In this document: in pieces, positions 13,801 to 27,364 of the stretch
Position numbering within the stretch: the stretch's first letter is position 1
Layout of the letters: each line of letters starts with the position of its first letter
Assembly: GCA_028829895.1 (NCBI GenBank)
Contig: CM054183.1
Span: 74,077,571-74,141,570, forward strand
Reading direction: 5' to 3'
Length of the DNA stretch: 64,000 nt
DNA from: Sinotaia quadrata
Lineage: Eukaryota > Mollusca > Gastropoda > Architaenioglossa > Viviparidae
The notes under the pieces: model-generated
The model's database searches: none
What the model saw: the letters and a program-made list of their open reading frames with translations, nothing else
What the model was told of the DNA's origin: nothing
Program-made: the position numbers and the translations under genes

Positions 13801-16137
13801 ATTTAAAAACCATATGTACATTTGGCAGACATTTTCACTGTTCCCACTGATTGAGAACAGATTGTCTCCCTTGACTAATTAATAATTCTGTCAAAATCTT
13901 GATAGATTAATTAAATCTGCCATATCAAGGTGATAAAATCTATTCACTATGCAATACAGGAATTACAAATTATATTTTAAACTTCTTATTATTTCATGAT
14001 TAGTAATTTAAGGTACATGATTAGTAATTTAAGGTACATGAAACTTATTTGTTGCTGCAAATTATTAGATATTATTCGTTTCATTTTGTGATTAACATAA
14101 TCAACCAATTGTCTTAATGATAATAGTAAACTTTCTAAAACACACTGATTATCTTATATAATGGTTTTTTTAATACAAATTTATGTTCTTTTAACAGAAT
14201 TGATAATATTGTTGATTGTGTTTGACACTGTTCATGTGTTTAAGTACTGTACATTTAATTGTCTATTATAATGAGTAAGAGGAATGTCATGTCAACTAAT
14301 GTCTTACACATTCTTTCATGTCACTCCTTAATAACCTTTTGTGTTAATCAATGTATATTGTCATGTCTGAGAGGGTGAATTGTGGCTAGAGTGGACTTGT
14401 AAGACATCGTCTTCACGCCCAAGCGATTGGATAGTGACGGCGAAATGCACATATGCGATGAAATTCTGTCGGCGAAGGTCGATTGAACTTGATAAAATTT
14501 TTAAATATGTTATTGTTGTTGACAGTTTATTTAGTTTTAGTTTAGTTTATGTAATGATTGATCATATTAAAATAAAAGTTTGCGTTGTACATATAACGGT
14601 CATAACTAATAGTAAGTCACTAGATACGCACCATTGGCTACTGTGTGAAATAGAGCGCTTGCCTAATGGTTAAGTAGCTTTGTGTAGAGATCACGAGTTG
14701 CAATGGAGATTATGCTAATTTTCTAACGGGTACCCGGGCAGCTTTTTTAGAAAAAATTGACAGCCCTAGATGGGACAATTTAAATTCCAAAATTACAACT
14801 TCTTTATCAGATATTGTGACACTTTATTATTATTTTTACTGTCTATCCAGCTTCAAGACAAATTTCTTTTTAAAGTATAGGTCTAAACGTAATTAAATAA
14901 TATAATAATTCTGAAATGTTTACAACTGCCACACATAGTTATTTCATCCTCTTAACACATTCCTTATTTAAAATGTAAGAAACTTAAAAAGTTCAGTTTC
15001 AAAAATTGACGATTAACCTTTTAGTACGGCTAATGTTTGGTGTTTTGTAGTCAAACCAGTCGCTAGCTCGCACAAATGAGCACATTATTTTCGTGGGGAA
15101 AATCACGAGACAGCCTGAAATATAAAATAATAAAGGAAAAGTGAGATGACTAATTTATAACGATACTGCTCAACCAACAGGTGAGTATTCACCGGATTAC
15201 TCATTGCTTTTACCACCCAGTCAACAAAATTGGACCTGTCTACAATGGCAAAATTATTTATATCTTCAATATTCCACATTTTCTATCCTCATCAGAAATC
15301 TACCAACAGTGGTGCGCTTCACGCCAGACCACGGAATCCGCGAAAGCTAACAAACGGTCATAACGTAAACTAATATGTTTTAAACTGTTGAGAAGGAGGG
15401 GGAAAAAGTCAGGTTCCAGAAACCTAGAGACTTCGTTGGCAGGCAGTCTTACTTATGAAATATTACAACACCATAATTTTGTACAGTTAGGCCTACGGAC
15501 AGCTCCGACCTTTTTCTTTCTAATTTGGGACAGTCAGTATGAAAGGTAAAAACATTCTTTCGCCTTTTCTGAAAAGTAAAAACATTTGTGCTCTATTCTT
15601 TCGCCTTTTCTGAAAAGGTAAAAACGTTTGTACTTTCGCCTTTTCTGAAAAGGTAAAAACGTTTGTACTCTATTATTTCACCTTTTCTGAAAAGTAAAAA
15701 CGTTTGTGTCTTGTGACTTTGACATGCTGAACAATTAGTCTGTAACAAAAGAACCTCCTACCTGTCGCCTGTTGCAGAAGGTGTCTGAGCCAAGAGTTGC
15801 CAGATCCGGGACAACTTGCTAAAGCAGTGAGCGGCACTGGCGGCACAGCGAACACAGGAGAAATGCACATACCCGTGTTGCCTATGTCATCATTCTGCAA
15901 TACAACTCGCCGGAAACTGTCAGAGATAAAACTGTACGCTGGCTCCCATGATGAGTAAGAATAACAGTACAAAAGCCACCCACAAATGACCATCCAGAAC
16001 AGGAGAGCAGAAATCCAGACTCTATGATGAACTAACTGTGTTACATTTTTTGTCTGATATCTGCACGTTTTAAACTCCAATTTGTTCTTTGGGCACTGGA
16101 GTGAACGAATCCTTCCCTCCCCCCAAAAGTGATCCAT
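10485..16137 (-). CDS. WSCD-family type II membrane sulfotransferase (three exons, 319 aa)
   Basis: Exons on the minus strand are 16137-15762, 12901-12662 and 10828-10485 (376+240+344 = 960 nt, 319 codons plus stop). Phases match at both junctions (1 and 1), with GT donors and AG acceptors. Residues 40-61 form one membrane anchor, giving a short cytoplasmic tail and a Golgi-lumenal catalytic part. Residues 108-118 (SCPGSGNSWLR) are the 5'-phosphosulfate loop for PAPS. ILLVRNPYD near residue 177 is the 3'-phosphate-binding strand, followed by AEFNRQ and GHIGHA, which are typical of WSCD1/WSCD2. Exon 3 supplies the family C-terminus (RPLYVIHYRDLL, LHFLNVTF). Vertebrate WSCD proteins are longer because of two WSC domains between anchor and catalytic part; none is present here. 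Known WSCD enzymes sulfate sialic acids, but the substrate of this one is not predictable. The start ATG is the first after an in-frame stop. Confidence 0.9.
11797..12470. repeat. Local duplication and degenerate tandem array in sulfotransferase intron 2
   Basis: 11797-11954 is repeated almost perfectly at 11963-12120 (offset 166 bases). It continues into shorter degenerate units built on ACAAAAGTCATGCTTGTAT-like cores up to about 12470. Non-coding. Confidence 0.85.
12662..12901 (-). CDS. Sulfotransferase exon 2 (core, 3'-phosphate-binding segment)
   Basis: Acceptor TTTTTGCAG ends at 12902; the donor GTAAGC begins at 12661. Its first codons give GILTGSMYYD, which continues the LLQQAT of exon 1 as in WSCD proteins. 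It contains the VKTH strand and the RNP motif. Confidence 0.9.
14399..14768 (+). mobile_element. Truncated hAT-type non-autonomous element in sulfotransferase intron 1
   Basis: Closely matches 34099-34502, the right part of the complete element at 33678-34502, in the same orientation (shared GTAAGACATCGTCTTCACGC start and TTAGAAAAAATTGA near the end). It ends GACAGCCCTA, the right inverted terminus. The left half and left terminus are missing. Confidence 0.8.
15545..15708. repeat. Minisatellite just inside sulfotransferase intron 1
   Basis: Four copies of a unit with TTTCGCCTTTTCTGAAAAG and TAAAAACGTTTGT, spaced about 35-55 bases. It lies within about 60 bases of the exon 1 donor (intron side). 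Confidence 0.9.
15762..16137 (-). CDS. Sulfotransferase exon 1 (membrane anchor and PAPS loop)
   Basis: Codes residues 1-125 plus the first base of codon 126. It ends at ACAG before a GTAGGA donor on the minus strand. The open frame past the donor is intronic. An in-frame TAA just upstream of the ATG supports this start. Confidence 0.88.
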
Positions 16138-17540
16138 ATAATATTATAGGCCTATAACAGAACCAGCACTGACTGCCTCTGTTAATCAGTCAAAAGCCGG
16201 AGAGTGAACAATTACAAGAAAGTAATAATGATGTAATCATTCATTAGCCAGAAAATGGATATGAGCAAGAAAGTAGACATGTCTATTCATCAGTCAATAT
16301 CCAGAGAGTGAATAGTTACGAGAAAGAAGAAATATCTGTTCATCATTCATTGGTGAATGATGAGAAATAACCTTTGCCCAAACTGAATGTTGTCAGATAA
16401 ACATATCTGTAGCCCGCCGACAGTTTCTGATAACAACAAAGATCGAAATACACTAATTATCTTTTTCCTATATATACTCAGGTACGTTCTGTCAACATTG
16501 ATCTCTGTAATTCGAGTGTGTAACATTTTCGCACTGTTATCGAACTGTATGACCTAAAAATAACCGTGTACGTTACCATAGCTTATTAGACTACCGTTTT
16601 AGTTGAGCACATTTTGGTTATCAGATTGTCTTTGCCCTTTAGCGTTTCTGTACATATTCTGATATCGGTCTTTTGGTGTTGTACGTACACTTTGATATTA
16701 GATTTCTTCTGGTGTAGAATATTTATTGAAAGTGGATTCCTTCTACTGTACATGTACTAATATTCGATTTCTTCTGGTGTAGAGCATGTACTCACATTAG
16801 ATCCTTCTGGTATTGAACATATATTGATTTTAGGTTGTTTCTGGTGTAGAACATATACTAACAATGATTTTCTTTTAACGAATTCAAAACCATACAAAAT
16901 TGCCATTTTGATAAGTGAGCAGTATTAAATAATGGTAATTAGCAGTGGAAATGGCAATTATTAAAAGTTCATCTTATATTGATTAAAGTGTACACATTTG
17001 TTTTCAATGACTATTGTAAATGTAATTGCAGTTTAGGTCTACTAATAAATTATTTTCATTTGCTTTTACAATTGACGTACTTTCGTTTTAAGTCAATAAA
17101 ATGCCGAAACACACAAACTAAATATCTGAATTACAGAAATGTGAAATACTGAACACTTGAGTGGCACTCAGAACGTCCAGTGCACACGATCGTTGTTTAC
17201 ATCAGTTACGGCTGTCATTATACTGAAAGAAAGAAATTTATGCAATAATCTTTTAATGAATTATCCTATCACACTACAACCATGTCCTTTGTTAACTTGT
17301 TGACGAGAGTATCTTGATCAAACCTCAAGCTACACTATCACCTAACAGTGATTCGAGTTACAGATAACATGTATAACACACTTAAATGTGAAAAGTATAA
17401 TTAGGTATTCAACTTTTATCATTCTCAATTATCCCTCAACCCAGATAATTAAAAAAAAATGAAATAACAAAACTGCAACATAGCAAATAATATCAATCTA
17501 TTGAACATGCATCAAACTTTTGCCAGAATTATACAAAAAT
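16138..17540. other. 5' flank of the sulfotransferase gene
   Basis: Presumed promoter and 5' UTR of the minus-strand gene, but no core-promoter motif can be assigned. It holds a degenerate repeat at about 16670-16865 (units with TTTCTTCTGGTGTAGAA, four copies). No coding frame. Confidence 0.5.
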
Positions 17541-18056
17541 TAAGTCAAAGTTCCTCTGTAATCTTAAGTAATAAGAGCTTCTCTGTACTTTATCTGTAAT
17601 CTTAAGTAGTCAAAGTTTCTCTATAATTTTAAGTAGTCAAAGTTTCTCTGTAATCTTAAGTAGTCATAGTTTCTCTGTAATTTTAGATAATCAAAGTTTC
17701 TCTGTAATTCTAAGTAGGCAAAATTTATCTGTAATCTTAAGTAGACAAAGTTTCTCTGTAATTTTAAGTAGGAAAAGTTTCTCAGCAATTCTAAGTAGGA
17801 AAGGTTTCTCTATAATTCTAAGTAGGCAAAGTTTCTCTGTAATTTTAAGTAGTCAAAAGTTTCTCTGTAATCTTAAGTAGGCAAAGTTTCTCTGTAATCT
17901 TAAGTAGGCAAAGTTTCTATAATCTTAAGTAGGCAAAGTTTTTGTAATCTCAAGTAGGCAAAGTTTCTGTAATCTTAAGTAGGCAAAATTTCTCTGTAAT
18001 TTTAAGTAGGTAAAGTTTCTCTGCAATTTTAAGAAGTTAGAGAGGCAAAGTTTCTA
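17541..18056. repeat. Minisatellite, about 22-27 bp unit, roughly twenty copies
   Basis: Repeated units of the form AAAGTTTCTCTGTAATCTTA then AGTAGGC/AGTAGTC. Units vary in length and sequence, and some lost the CTCTG part, so the array is moderately old. It is contiguous, with no unique spacers. Confidence 0.95.
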
Positions 18057-21000
18057 TGTGTGGCACGTTCCAAGTTCCTGATTAATTAACTATCAATCTC
18101 TATCTGAATAATTATTCTTAAATTACACACAGATAAGATTCTTCCATTCAGCCAATTAATCAGTCACCGACAGGGTCTTGGTCTTGCGGTTGAGAGTAAC
18201 TAAGTCAGACCTTGAAAGTTCTACCCACTGGTTGTCTCCCCTCTCAAGGGTTACTTGTCTTAGAATAACAGATTCTACAGCTCTATCTTGTCCGTCAATT
18301 TGTCTTTTAGCCCCCCACAAATCTCTCATTCCGATAACAGGAACTATTCTAAAGCATATATGCAACCAACTTTCAGTATGTCATTACGTTATCTGGCTAC
18401 CCCACCACCACACACACACACATCTTTATATTCTCCCCTCCTACTCAATAAGAAGAGTGAATAGTTTAAAATGTAACAAATTTTATTAAAATAAATAAAA
18501 TTAACTTGTTTTCAATGTTGATAAAACCACACCAAGGTAATAATGTAGATTTCAGTATTCACAATTACTTCTCTGTCACAGGAAAGGAGGAACAAAAATT
18601 ATATTTTATTTCATTTTAAAAACTGCTAACAGAACTAGGTGAAGTAACCCGAGTTTTGTTATTACTCATATATGTATTATGTAACTCCAGTAACAGTCAC
18701 CTAAGATCTCTTTAGTTAGACAGACGTTCTAGACACAGTGTGTGTTACTATATCATGTTGAATGTATATTATTCTGTGAGAGTTATGTATATTGAAGAAT
18801 TGGGGAAATTACGCATGACTGGTCACATGTTTACGAAGGAGAAAGCCAATGCGTATTAGAAGTGACTGGTCAAATGATGTTTACGAAGAAGAAAGCCAAT
18901 GCATATTAGAAATGACCACAGAGAGCGTGCGGCGTGACAAAAATAGATATCCAAGGACAAATCACGTCACGAGGCATAGAGTTTCTGGGAGTGTTTGGAA
19001 GCCTTCAGGGAGGCTATATAAGATGTTGAAAACGTCAATTCATGTGAAGACATTCTAACTTCACGTATGAAATTCTCATGTACAGAGATTTCATAAAGGA
19101 AAGCTGCAAAAATCTCTTTCCATCCGTCCGATGCCAAATATTGAGTAATGAGGCAACATTACTTCAGTATAATTTTTGGCAAAGTGGGAGAGTTCACTGT
19201 CAAGAAAAATCTATGCATGCGACGCTGATTGTATGCAGTTAACAACACGAGGGACCAATTTTGTTCTCCTCCTGTCTGAGTTTTGTTTGACTTTATATTC
19301 CGCAGTCAAGGGGCTAGCACCTAGTTTTCCTTATGGACACCAGGATTCCTACACTCGATAGAATGCGACGACACATCCCACTGGACGATTCATCTGATAA
19401 TGCTAAATGTCGTTGGTTCTTCTGCTGACACGATAACCAGCAAACAATGACAATTATCGAGGTTGGCAATGGTCAGCTGAATATCAGATTTTCCCCCTGT
19501 GATAATCTGAAAGTGGTACCTAGATTTCTGCAGATCTTCACCCACTATGCGACGCAGCCATTGCGTCATATCTTTACTTTGAAGTACCCCTTATAAGTGA
19601 CGTGTGAGATTATGTCATCTTCTTGGAACTCTGGCATTACTAAGTGAGTAATAATTATAATTAGCATGGCAAATGCACATTTAGAACTTTTGAGATTAAG
19701 AACACTTAACTCTAGGACTCTAAAGAATATGAATACTGAATCTATTCTGTTTATATCCATTACTATTGTATCATTTGTGAAATATGAACTTTAGACTAAT
19801 GTTAAATTTAATGCCTATTTTGTATGTGAACTATTGTTGAAGTGGCCCCATTTGCCACATAAGAATTGTGTAGTTAATCTTTATTTTATATTTTGAATTT
19901 CATCATTTTCATCTCCCCTTATTTCCCACAGAGTGTATGACATTAGAAAGTTGAATGTATGATTAATCACTGTGCGAAAGAGTAGTGCCCCCTTTAAATC
20001 AGGAAATAAACAACCTGATTTAACCATTTTCAACTACCTTGTTATTCATAGTTTTTGAGAGGGGCGAAAGAATTTGTATTTATATTGTTTTGTACCGTTC
20101 GTCCGTTTATTCTCTTGCATGATACTTGCTCACAACATACACAGCCAATAAAATGTTCCCTGGCATGACATAATAAAACTGGGCCCCACCCAATCATCGA
20201 TGGTGTATGTCATGTGTGTCTATGTAACAACCTGACACGATGTATTACTGGCACATGTCACATGGGCTTTTCTTGGAGATGCACTGGAGGAGGCCAAAAC
20301 CGACTTCACCCTTGCATCTCTAATTTCAGCTCGGGCCGGCTTCACAGCGGTGTTTTGAGACATTCTCTAAATTCAGCAATAAGAAAGAATAAGAAAAATA
20401 GTAATTTAAATTATCTCCTAAAACAATTATCAGGAAGATGTACACAAATTAATATCAATACTTTTCCTAGAACAATTACTAGGTCAAGCATTAATATTTC
20501 TAAAACTCTAAACAGTTAGAATAAGAAAAAGAATAAACATAAGAATTTACATAAATCATCGAACAAATACAGGTGTACACACAAGAAAATATGGTTTACA
20601 GTTCACCTGATGTTTTGTGTGCGTCGTTCCTGGCCAGTTAGCTCAGCCACTTGTTATCAGCTTCAGTCTGGAACGGTTTTGTGACGTAATGTTCATGTCC
20701 ATAAAGTTCACAGTTTGTTTCTAAATTAACATATACACTTTCCTGAATTAACAGTGTCCCACAAAATTCAGTCTTGAAACAGATTAGTAAACTCTCTGTG
20801 GAATACTCCAAATTCACTGTGTCACTTTACTTCCCAAGTTGATACCTCCGACATAGCCTTTCCAATAAATAGTACGCCTAATCATATGAACATTCCCGCA
20901 GCGGCTAACACAGTATAGCACACTCCATAGGAAACAGTCACCTGATACAATGTTCAATTACGGCTCATACAATCCTCTCTGGTTTCCTATCTTCTCAGTA

Positions 21001-21640
21001 ATGGTATGCTACCTTTGGTGACAGCCGACTTCTGACCCAGCCGACATCAGCGCCAAGATCTTCAGTCAAGATGAATTTGCTTTGTCTTGTTTGTCAGGTG
21101 TTCCCTTGTCCTTTAGACAGTTATCCAGTTAGACAGGTGTTTCTTGCATCCCTTAGACCGTTTGTCCAGTTAGACAGGTGTCCCTTGAAGCATCTCAGAC
21201 AATTCCTAGTCTTTGCTCTTCTCTGCTTCTCTCACCGTAGAGGGACGACACGGGAAACGAAAAATATCAAGTGAGTGCACAGCCCAACGGGTGGGGTATT
21301 TATGCTAAAGTTGGATTCTACGCGTTAATTCCCCCCCTCTGGACATAATCCCTCTCGTGTCTCACCCATTGTGCTATAGTCTCGGTTGGGTGACTCTGCT
21401 CAAAAGGCTGCCTTGTGAGCGCAAGTATGGTGCCTTTAGAAGATGCCCAACTCTCAGTCTCAGATACGGTTGTGTCCCTTAGATGTACGTATTGTTATGT
21501 AACCTATGCGTTCTCCTCAGTGTATCTGCTTCGAGCACCTGGCCATGCAGCTATTTCTGACACCTCGACCCTCTTTGAATCTCTAATCCTACGTTGAGAT
21601 CAAAGTTCAATTGTCTAAAATTCTTAACACGGTTTTCTAC
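18057..21640. repeat. Dispersed-repeat mosaic with LTR-like pieces
   Basis: Richer in G+C than its surroundings and without a coherent gene. It includes a CA microsatellite (18407-18422), a roughly 50-bp tandem duplication (18817-18912, GACTGGTCA...AGAAAGCCAATGC), a TATATAAG box near 19015, and several fragmentary frames, one on the minus strand at 18156-18365. Composition and broken frames suggest decayed retroelement parts. I could not define ends or target duplications. Confidence 0.4.
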
Positions 21641-24600
21641 ACGGCAAAAAAATAAGAATGGTTTTTGCAGTGGCTTACAATTAAAGTTAAAGCATCAAAG
21701 AATTTGTGTGTGGTTCAACTTTAATTGGTTGTTATTAAGATGTTTATTTTAGCTTGTGATTAAATTTGGATGATTATTATTCAGATTATTATTAGGATGA
21801 AATAATCCCTGAAGTTCCCCCAAATAAGTATTATTCCTCTACTAAATCCTTTTTTAAACTAATATTTTAATATGGCAGTCGGACATTTACAGATATTTTT
21901 TAAAAGTTAAAATACACTCAAGAAATGACAAACATTATTATGTAGCAGGACTACAATATCTTATCCTGTTAATTCAACCAGGAATTGTTTTTTAATTTCA
22001 ACATATAAATGTGGGTAATTTGCAAATTTTAATATTTTAACAGCCACAACTCTGATTTAAAAAAGTTAAAAAAGGTCCCAAAGGTACCATATAACAGTAA
22101 TGTATAGTTAATTGTGTATTAAAAGTATTAAAAATTGTGGATATTTTAATAAAAATAACATAAAAATTATGGCTGTAACCTGTTTTATGAGATCATAATT
22201 AATAATATTAATTATGTTATGTACCTTCAACTTTAATTAGTATTGTTTTCATATAAGAAAACAAATATATTTTGTAATGGTTATTTTTATTTTTCTCCTG
22301 AATATTTTGTTATCACTAAGAATTTAATTGTGCTTTTTTTTCCATCAAAATAATCATGCTATCCAAAGCAGTGATTCACAACATTTTGGTACTGGCAAAA
22401 AATAATTATTTATAAATTAATCTGTATCAATTTAAGAGTTTATTAAAGAAAACAAAAAATTCAAGAACAACTATGGTTATTTAGTAAAAACGTTATTAAG
22501 CTTTGACAGAAGACCATTTTGTTTTTGAAGCTGTACATGTTTGAAAACACAGCAAGAAATATAAAATTATATATGCATATAAAAAGCATATTTATTTGTC
22601 AAGACATTAAATAACAATTTTAGATAATAAACTACATAAGCCAATTTTTGTACAGCTGATTTAGAGTTTGACATTTATTTGCTAAATCTTAAAAAAATTC
22701 AATCTTTTTAATTTGTTATGTAAACATTGAAAAGTTTGATTTGATTTATTATTAACCAATTTGAAAAAAAAAATGAAATGTTCTGAATTCACCATAGTAT
22801 AGTCTATACACCACCATGCAATATGTTCATTTTATAAATAATGCCCCCCTCTCCCCACAAAAAAAAGAAAGAAGAAATTAATAAAAAAAGGAATAACTAC
22901 AGATAATTATTACTTTTTAAATATAAATGTATAATAACACATTAATGAAAATTTTACTACACTAGAATTAAATGAATGTTAAGCATTTATTATGATTATA
23001 TAGTCACATCACCCACATAAATAAACAGGTTAAACTCTATAAGCAAATTACAAGTCTGCAATTGCAATTTTACTTGCATCTTCCACCTTATATACAGATC
23101 TACCCCAATATAACAATCTGTTATAACATGGTAAAGCAAAATGGTTTTCCATCTTGTCTACAGCATAATTTTATTCTGTTTCAGTCTGTTATGTTTAATC
23201 ATCACTGCACATATATCCTCTGTACGTTTGTACAAACCTGCTGTGGATTGAAGCAAAATGACAGTCAAGCACTTTTTCAGAATTTTTAAACTTTCACTTT
23301 GGTCTTCATTGGAAAAAATAGTTATAATGTTGACAGTTTAAATACATTGATAATTTAAAATCACTCCTAATTATTTTAGTATATTTTTTTAAAATATATC
23401 CTTATTTATTATTCTTTCAAAAAATAAAATAATTGTAAAATATTTTAATCTGTTTACAAATATAACTTTTAATTATAAAAAAATAAATGCCTTGGATTTA
23501 TCTGAAATTAAATTGTATTAATTTAATTTTCAATTATTTTGACTTTGTGACAGTATCAGTAGATTATGAAAATATCATTTATTTAGAATTTGTATGTTTG
23601 TATAAATCTGCTGCTCAGTAATAACACAAATGGTAAATATAGAGGCATGATACTTAAATAAAAAGGCTTTCATTTGGAACCATAGATCACAATGCTGTTT
23701 TGCCAGAAGAATATTTTATCTGCTTAGGTGTTCTTTGCAAATTCATGTAATATATTTCACATTCAAAATTATAAATCACTAGAATATTGTGGTAGCAAAA
23801 AATGAAAGTTTCAAAATTTCTGATTAATACTGTTTAATACAACTAAATATTTTTTCAAATCTTACAAAAAGACCCCTCACACACACAAATGTTCATAAAT
23901 TAATTTTGTTTGAATGGAACTAATTGCACTGATCATGTAATTACAAAGCTCATTATTAGTTTGCTTCAAAATGTAATTATTACTTCTAGCAGCAATAAAA
24001 TACAGTTTATTTCATACATAAAATTTCATTGATAAACAAAAGCATTTGCAATTTAGCATTGCATTAATGTACACATTTTTTTTTTAGCTAGGCAACCTTT
24101 GCATATCTATTATGATGTGTGATTAAAAGAACTAATTCTTAGATAACTCTGAAACAACTTTACATGTATTGCATTCGATAATATATTTAGTGTAGTGCAT
24201 AATTTCTGAGCAGCCAAACAACAGTCAAAATTTACTTTTGATACAATTTGAATAAGCTGCAAGTATATTGCTATAACAAATATAAATGTGATTATTAAGT
24301 ATTCTGAATAACCATTCTGCATTTTCATATTGTTCTTGCTCATTAATAATTAGAAGGCTCCATGAGAAGATTCCTCCATTGAGCATATTTTCTTTGTTTC
24401 TTAATTTCAGCAATAATACTGAAAGTGCTATAAATAGCATAAGTCTCTGACACCATACTTATAGAAATTAATGTTGTGTGCATATTATTTATTTTCTGTG
24501 ATTTTGTTTTGAATCTCAGAAAGTGGTAGTATTTTAGGGGCAAAAGGTGTTCACTATCATGGTGCAGTATATTGTTTCCATCATTAGACTATAAATTTAA

Positions 24601-25974
24601 TCCATATTATATTGTAATGTAAACAAATGAGAGAAACTGTGCCTCTAAGAAGAAAATCCTACTAAATTAAACAACACAGCCATACTACTTTATTTTGCTT
24701 TTCTTTTTGCATAATAGCTGAGTGCCATCATTTTAAATATTTGTAAGTAGATGACTTCACAAAATACATTATGAAAAATAGTTAATGAATGTTTGTTACA
24801 AAACAAAACCATTCAAAGACTGGTTATAAAGGAAGCTGAATGTTTTGAAGATCTATTTTTCATGCCTGAAAGAAATATTTTTTTCAGCATGTGAGATATT
24901 TATTAACAGTTTTCAAACAGCAAAATTTAAATGTATAGTGAAGTTTATAATAACATGCACCCAATTAAAGCCCAAATTGAATGCATGAATTTGTTTGATT
25001 ATTTAGTGCAAATAGTCAATCAAACTGTACAAAAATCACTGTTAAAAAAATATGCAATGTGCTCAGTAAACCAAAAACATTCAACTATAGGTCCTGAATT
25101 TTACTGAAATAATAAATGTGTGTATTATACATATGTCTTTCAATCTTCCGTATATTCTGGAGTACAAGTTAATCCATGCAACTGTAAAACCAAAAGCTTC
25201 CCAAACTCTCTAAAATATAAGTCAAAGTTAAAAAACATACAGAGTAATTACTGAATTGTTTAATTATGATGATGTTCAGTAATAACTATTCCTCATATTC
25301 ACAAAGACAGTATACAATAAAATATAGTTTTAAAGTAAAAGTAAAGTTAATCACTACGAGAGTAGGACAATTTCATACAGTTAAATGAATCAATTTATGG
25401 CAGTATACAAATTATGAAGCAACAGTTTATATTTTAATGGCCATATAACTCTGACCTGAATATAAGTCAGGGATATGTTTTATCAAAAATAGGAATATAT
25501 TTCTTGCCTTGTACTCTAGTATATAAGGTATTCTTAAATTAAAGATAATATAAATTTCTGAATAACAACAAATGGAGTCTTTAAATAATAAAAATATTAT
25601 AAATGATTACAATTGATTATTTTCTCTGTTCTGTGCAATTTCCACAGCTAAATGTATGTGTATGTGTTTGCTGTTATGTAGAAATATTTTCTTTCTCATG
25701 ATTCTTTAAATTATATGTAAAATTGCTGTGGTTTTCTGTTTGTTTGGGATATTTTGTGTATATTATGTGCTTGTGTATTAATAAGTATACTTAGTTAAGC
25801 TACAGTCTATGACTAGAGTTATAACAAGGTCCATATTTTTGTCCCTAAAACAAATAATGGGTTTTCTTCTGTGCTCTGATATACTCATTCCAAGATGAAT
25901 ACAATCGGATTAATTTATTCTGAATAAAAGTAAACAAAATTATAATGACTTCAAATTTAATGAAGTTCAATTAT
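21641..25974. other. Very AT-rich non-coding DNA downstream of the stress-protein gene
   Basis: No supported gene. The right part probably includes the 3' UTR of the minus-strand gene ending at 25975. Short open frames (23062-23289, 24110-24543) overlap each other in several frames and have no coding character. Confidence 0.5.
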
Positions 25975-26166
25975 CTATTTAATGCACACCAGAACTGGAA
26001 TATGTGAATGATGCAACACATAGTCACTGACACTGCCAAGGAATGTTCGCTGCACCCTTCCCATACCACGTGTCCCTAGGATAATCAAATCAGCACGCTC
26101 CTCCTTTGCTGCAGAAACAATAGCTTCTCCAACTTTTCCAGACATTTGTTTTACCTTGCCTCCAAC
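25975..26166 (-). CDS. Universal stress protein exon 4 (ATP-binding motif)
   Basis: 192 nt after TTATTACAG. Codes residues 87-149, including GEAIVSAAKEERADLIILGT, the GSVSDYV helix and the final strand IPVLVCIK, with TAG at 25975-25977. Confidence 0.94.
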   Translation of the reverse strand, partial: VGGKVKQMSGKVGEAIVSAAKEERADLIILGTRGMGRVQRTFLGSVSDYVLHHSHIPVLVCIK

Positions 26167-27332
26167 CTGTAATAAAAAAGATTAATGGACATTATGTTAA
26201 CATTACCAACAAGCAGACATGTAAACAAATGAGTTTATAAAGTTGGTTACAAAGGAATAAGGTCACAATTCAAACTTTAAGAATTTGCTACCCATCATAG
26301 TTTATTTAAGTTAAATTACATTTACCCCAAAACCACCAATACAGATTGCCATAGTCTAGTTTAAATTAAATGACAATACACACCATAAATATTTTGAAAG
26401 AAGCAGGCAAGAGTAAGGCAAAGCAATATCCATGAAACCAAATTTATGTTCTTCCATGAGTTATACAGTATAACCATGTGTATCATTTGCTAATAGAAAT
26501 ACTACAAAGGTGCATGCAATTCACAGGCAATAAGCAGCAGCCTCTTTGGTAAACCAGAAATTATTAATTTTCCAACCACCCACCCAACAGAAGGGATCCA
26601 GTGATATTCACTGATTTTGGCATAGGTAAGGTTTTCAAATCCTATTAGAAGCAACAAGCTAGACATCAGTTATCAACATTCACTTATAATCCAAGACTTA
26701 GCATTAGAAAATAATTTCTTACATTATTTCATTTTGGCAATTGGATTTGTAAAACAATGAGTATCAACAGCATATAATGATGGGCAAAGAATGGTCACTT
26801 ATAATACTGGATAGGGGCTCTGAATATTTAAAAAGATCTGTGAGACACCATAGCATGGATTATCTGGGCTTGTTTGCATTTTTATACCAAGGGACCTTAT
26901 GTTTGGTAGATATTAAAAGTTTTTAATGTAAAAATTAAAACAAAGACTATAAAAAGAGTACAGATCATTAAAAGATTAAAAATAAGACTAAAATATAAGT
27001 TTAATTAAGTTCACTCTGAGCCTGAACATAAAGTAACCCAAAATGTTTTATTGGAAATATATTTTAAGATGTGAAAGAAAAACAGCAAATGTTTTTCTGC
27101 TTTGATGAAAAAAAATAGTTATCTTATCTATTAATATTTGACAATAATAATTATTTAAGGCAATTAATAATCATACCAGTGGGATCAATCTTGGGCAAGC
27201 CTATTATTATGCACTACAATGTGATGTTTATTACCAGATCTATTAATCATAAATTGACATCAGATGTTGGCCATCGCACTGTTATCCCTAGTCTAGGCCC
27301 AAAGAGGAACGTTTAGAACATTCTGCATGAAT

Positions 27333-27364
<32 letters not shown>

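Noticed and set aside
14620..14700. tRNA-like stretch in the hAT fragment
   Set aside because: The B-box-like GATCACGAGTTGCAATGG is degenerate and no cloverleaf could be drawn. The sequence is shared with the transposon copy at 33678-34502.
17541..18056. CRISPR-like regular repeats
   Set aside because: Units are contiguous and degenerate with no unique spacers, and the sequence is clearly eukaryotic. It is a minisatellite.
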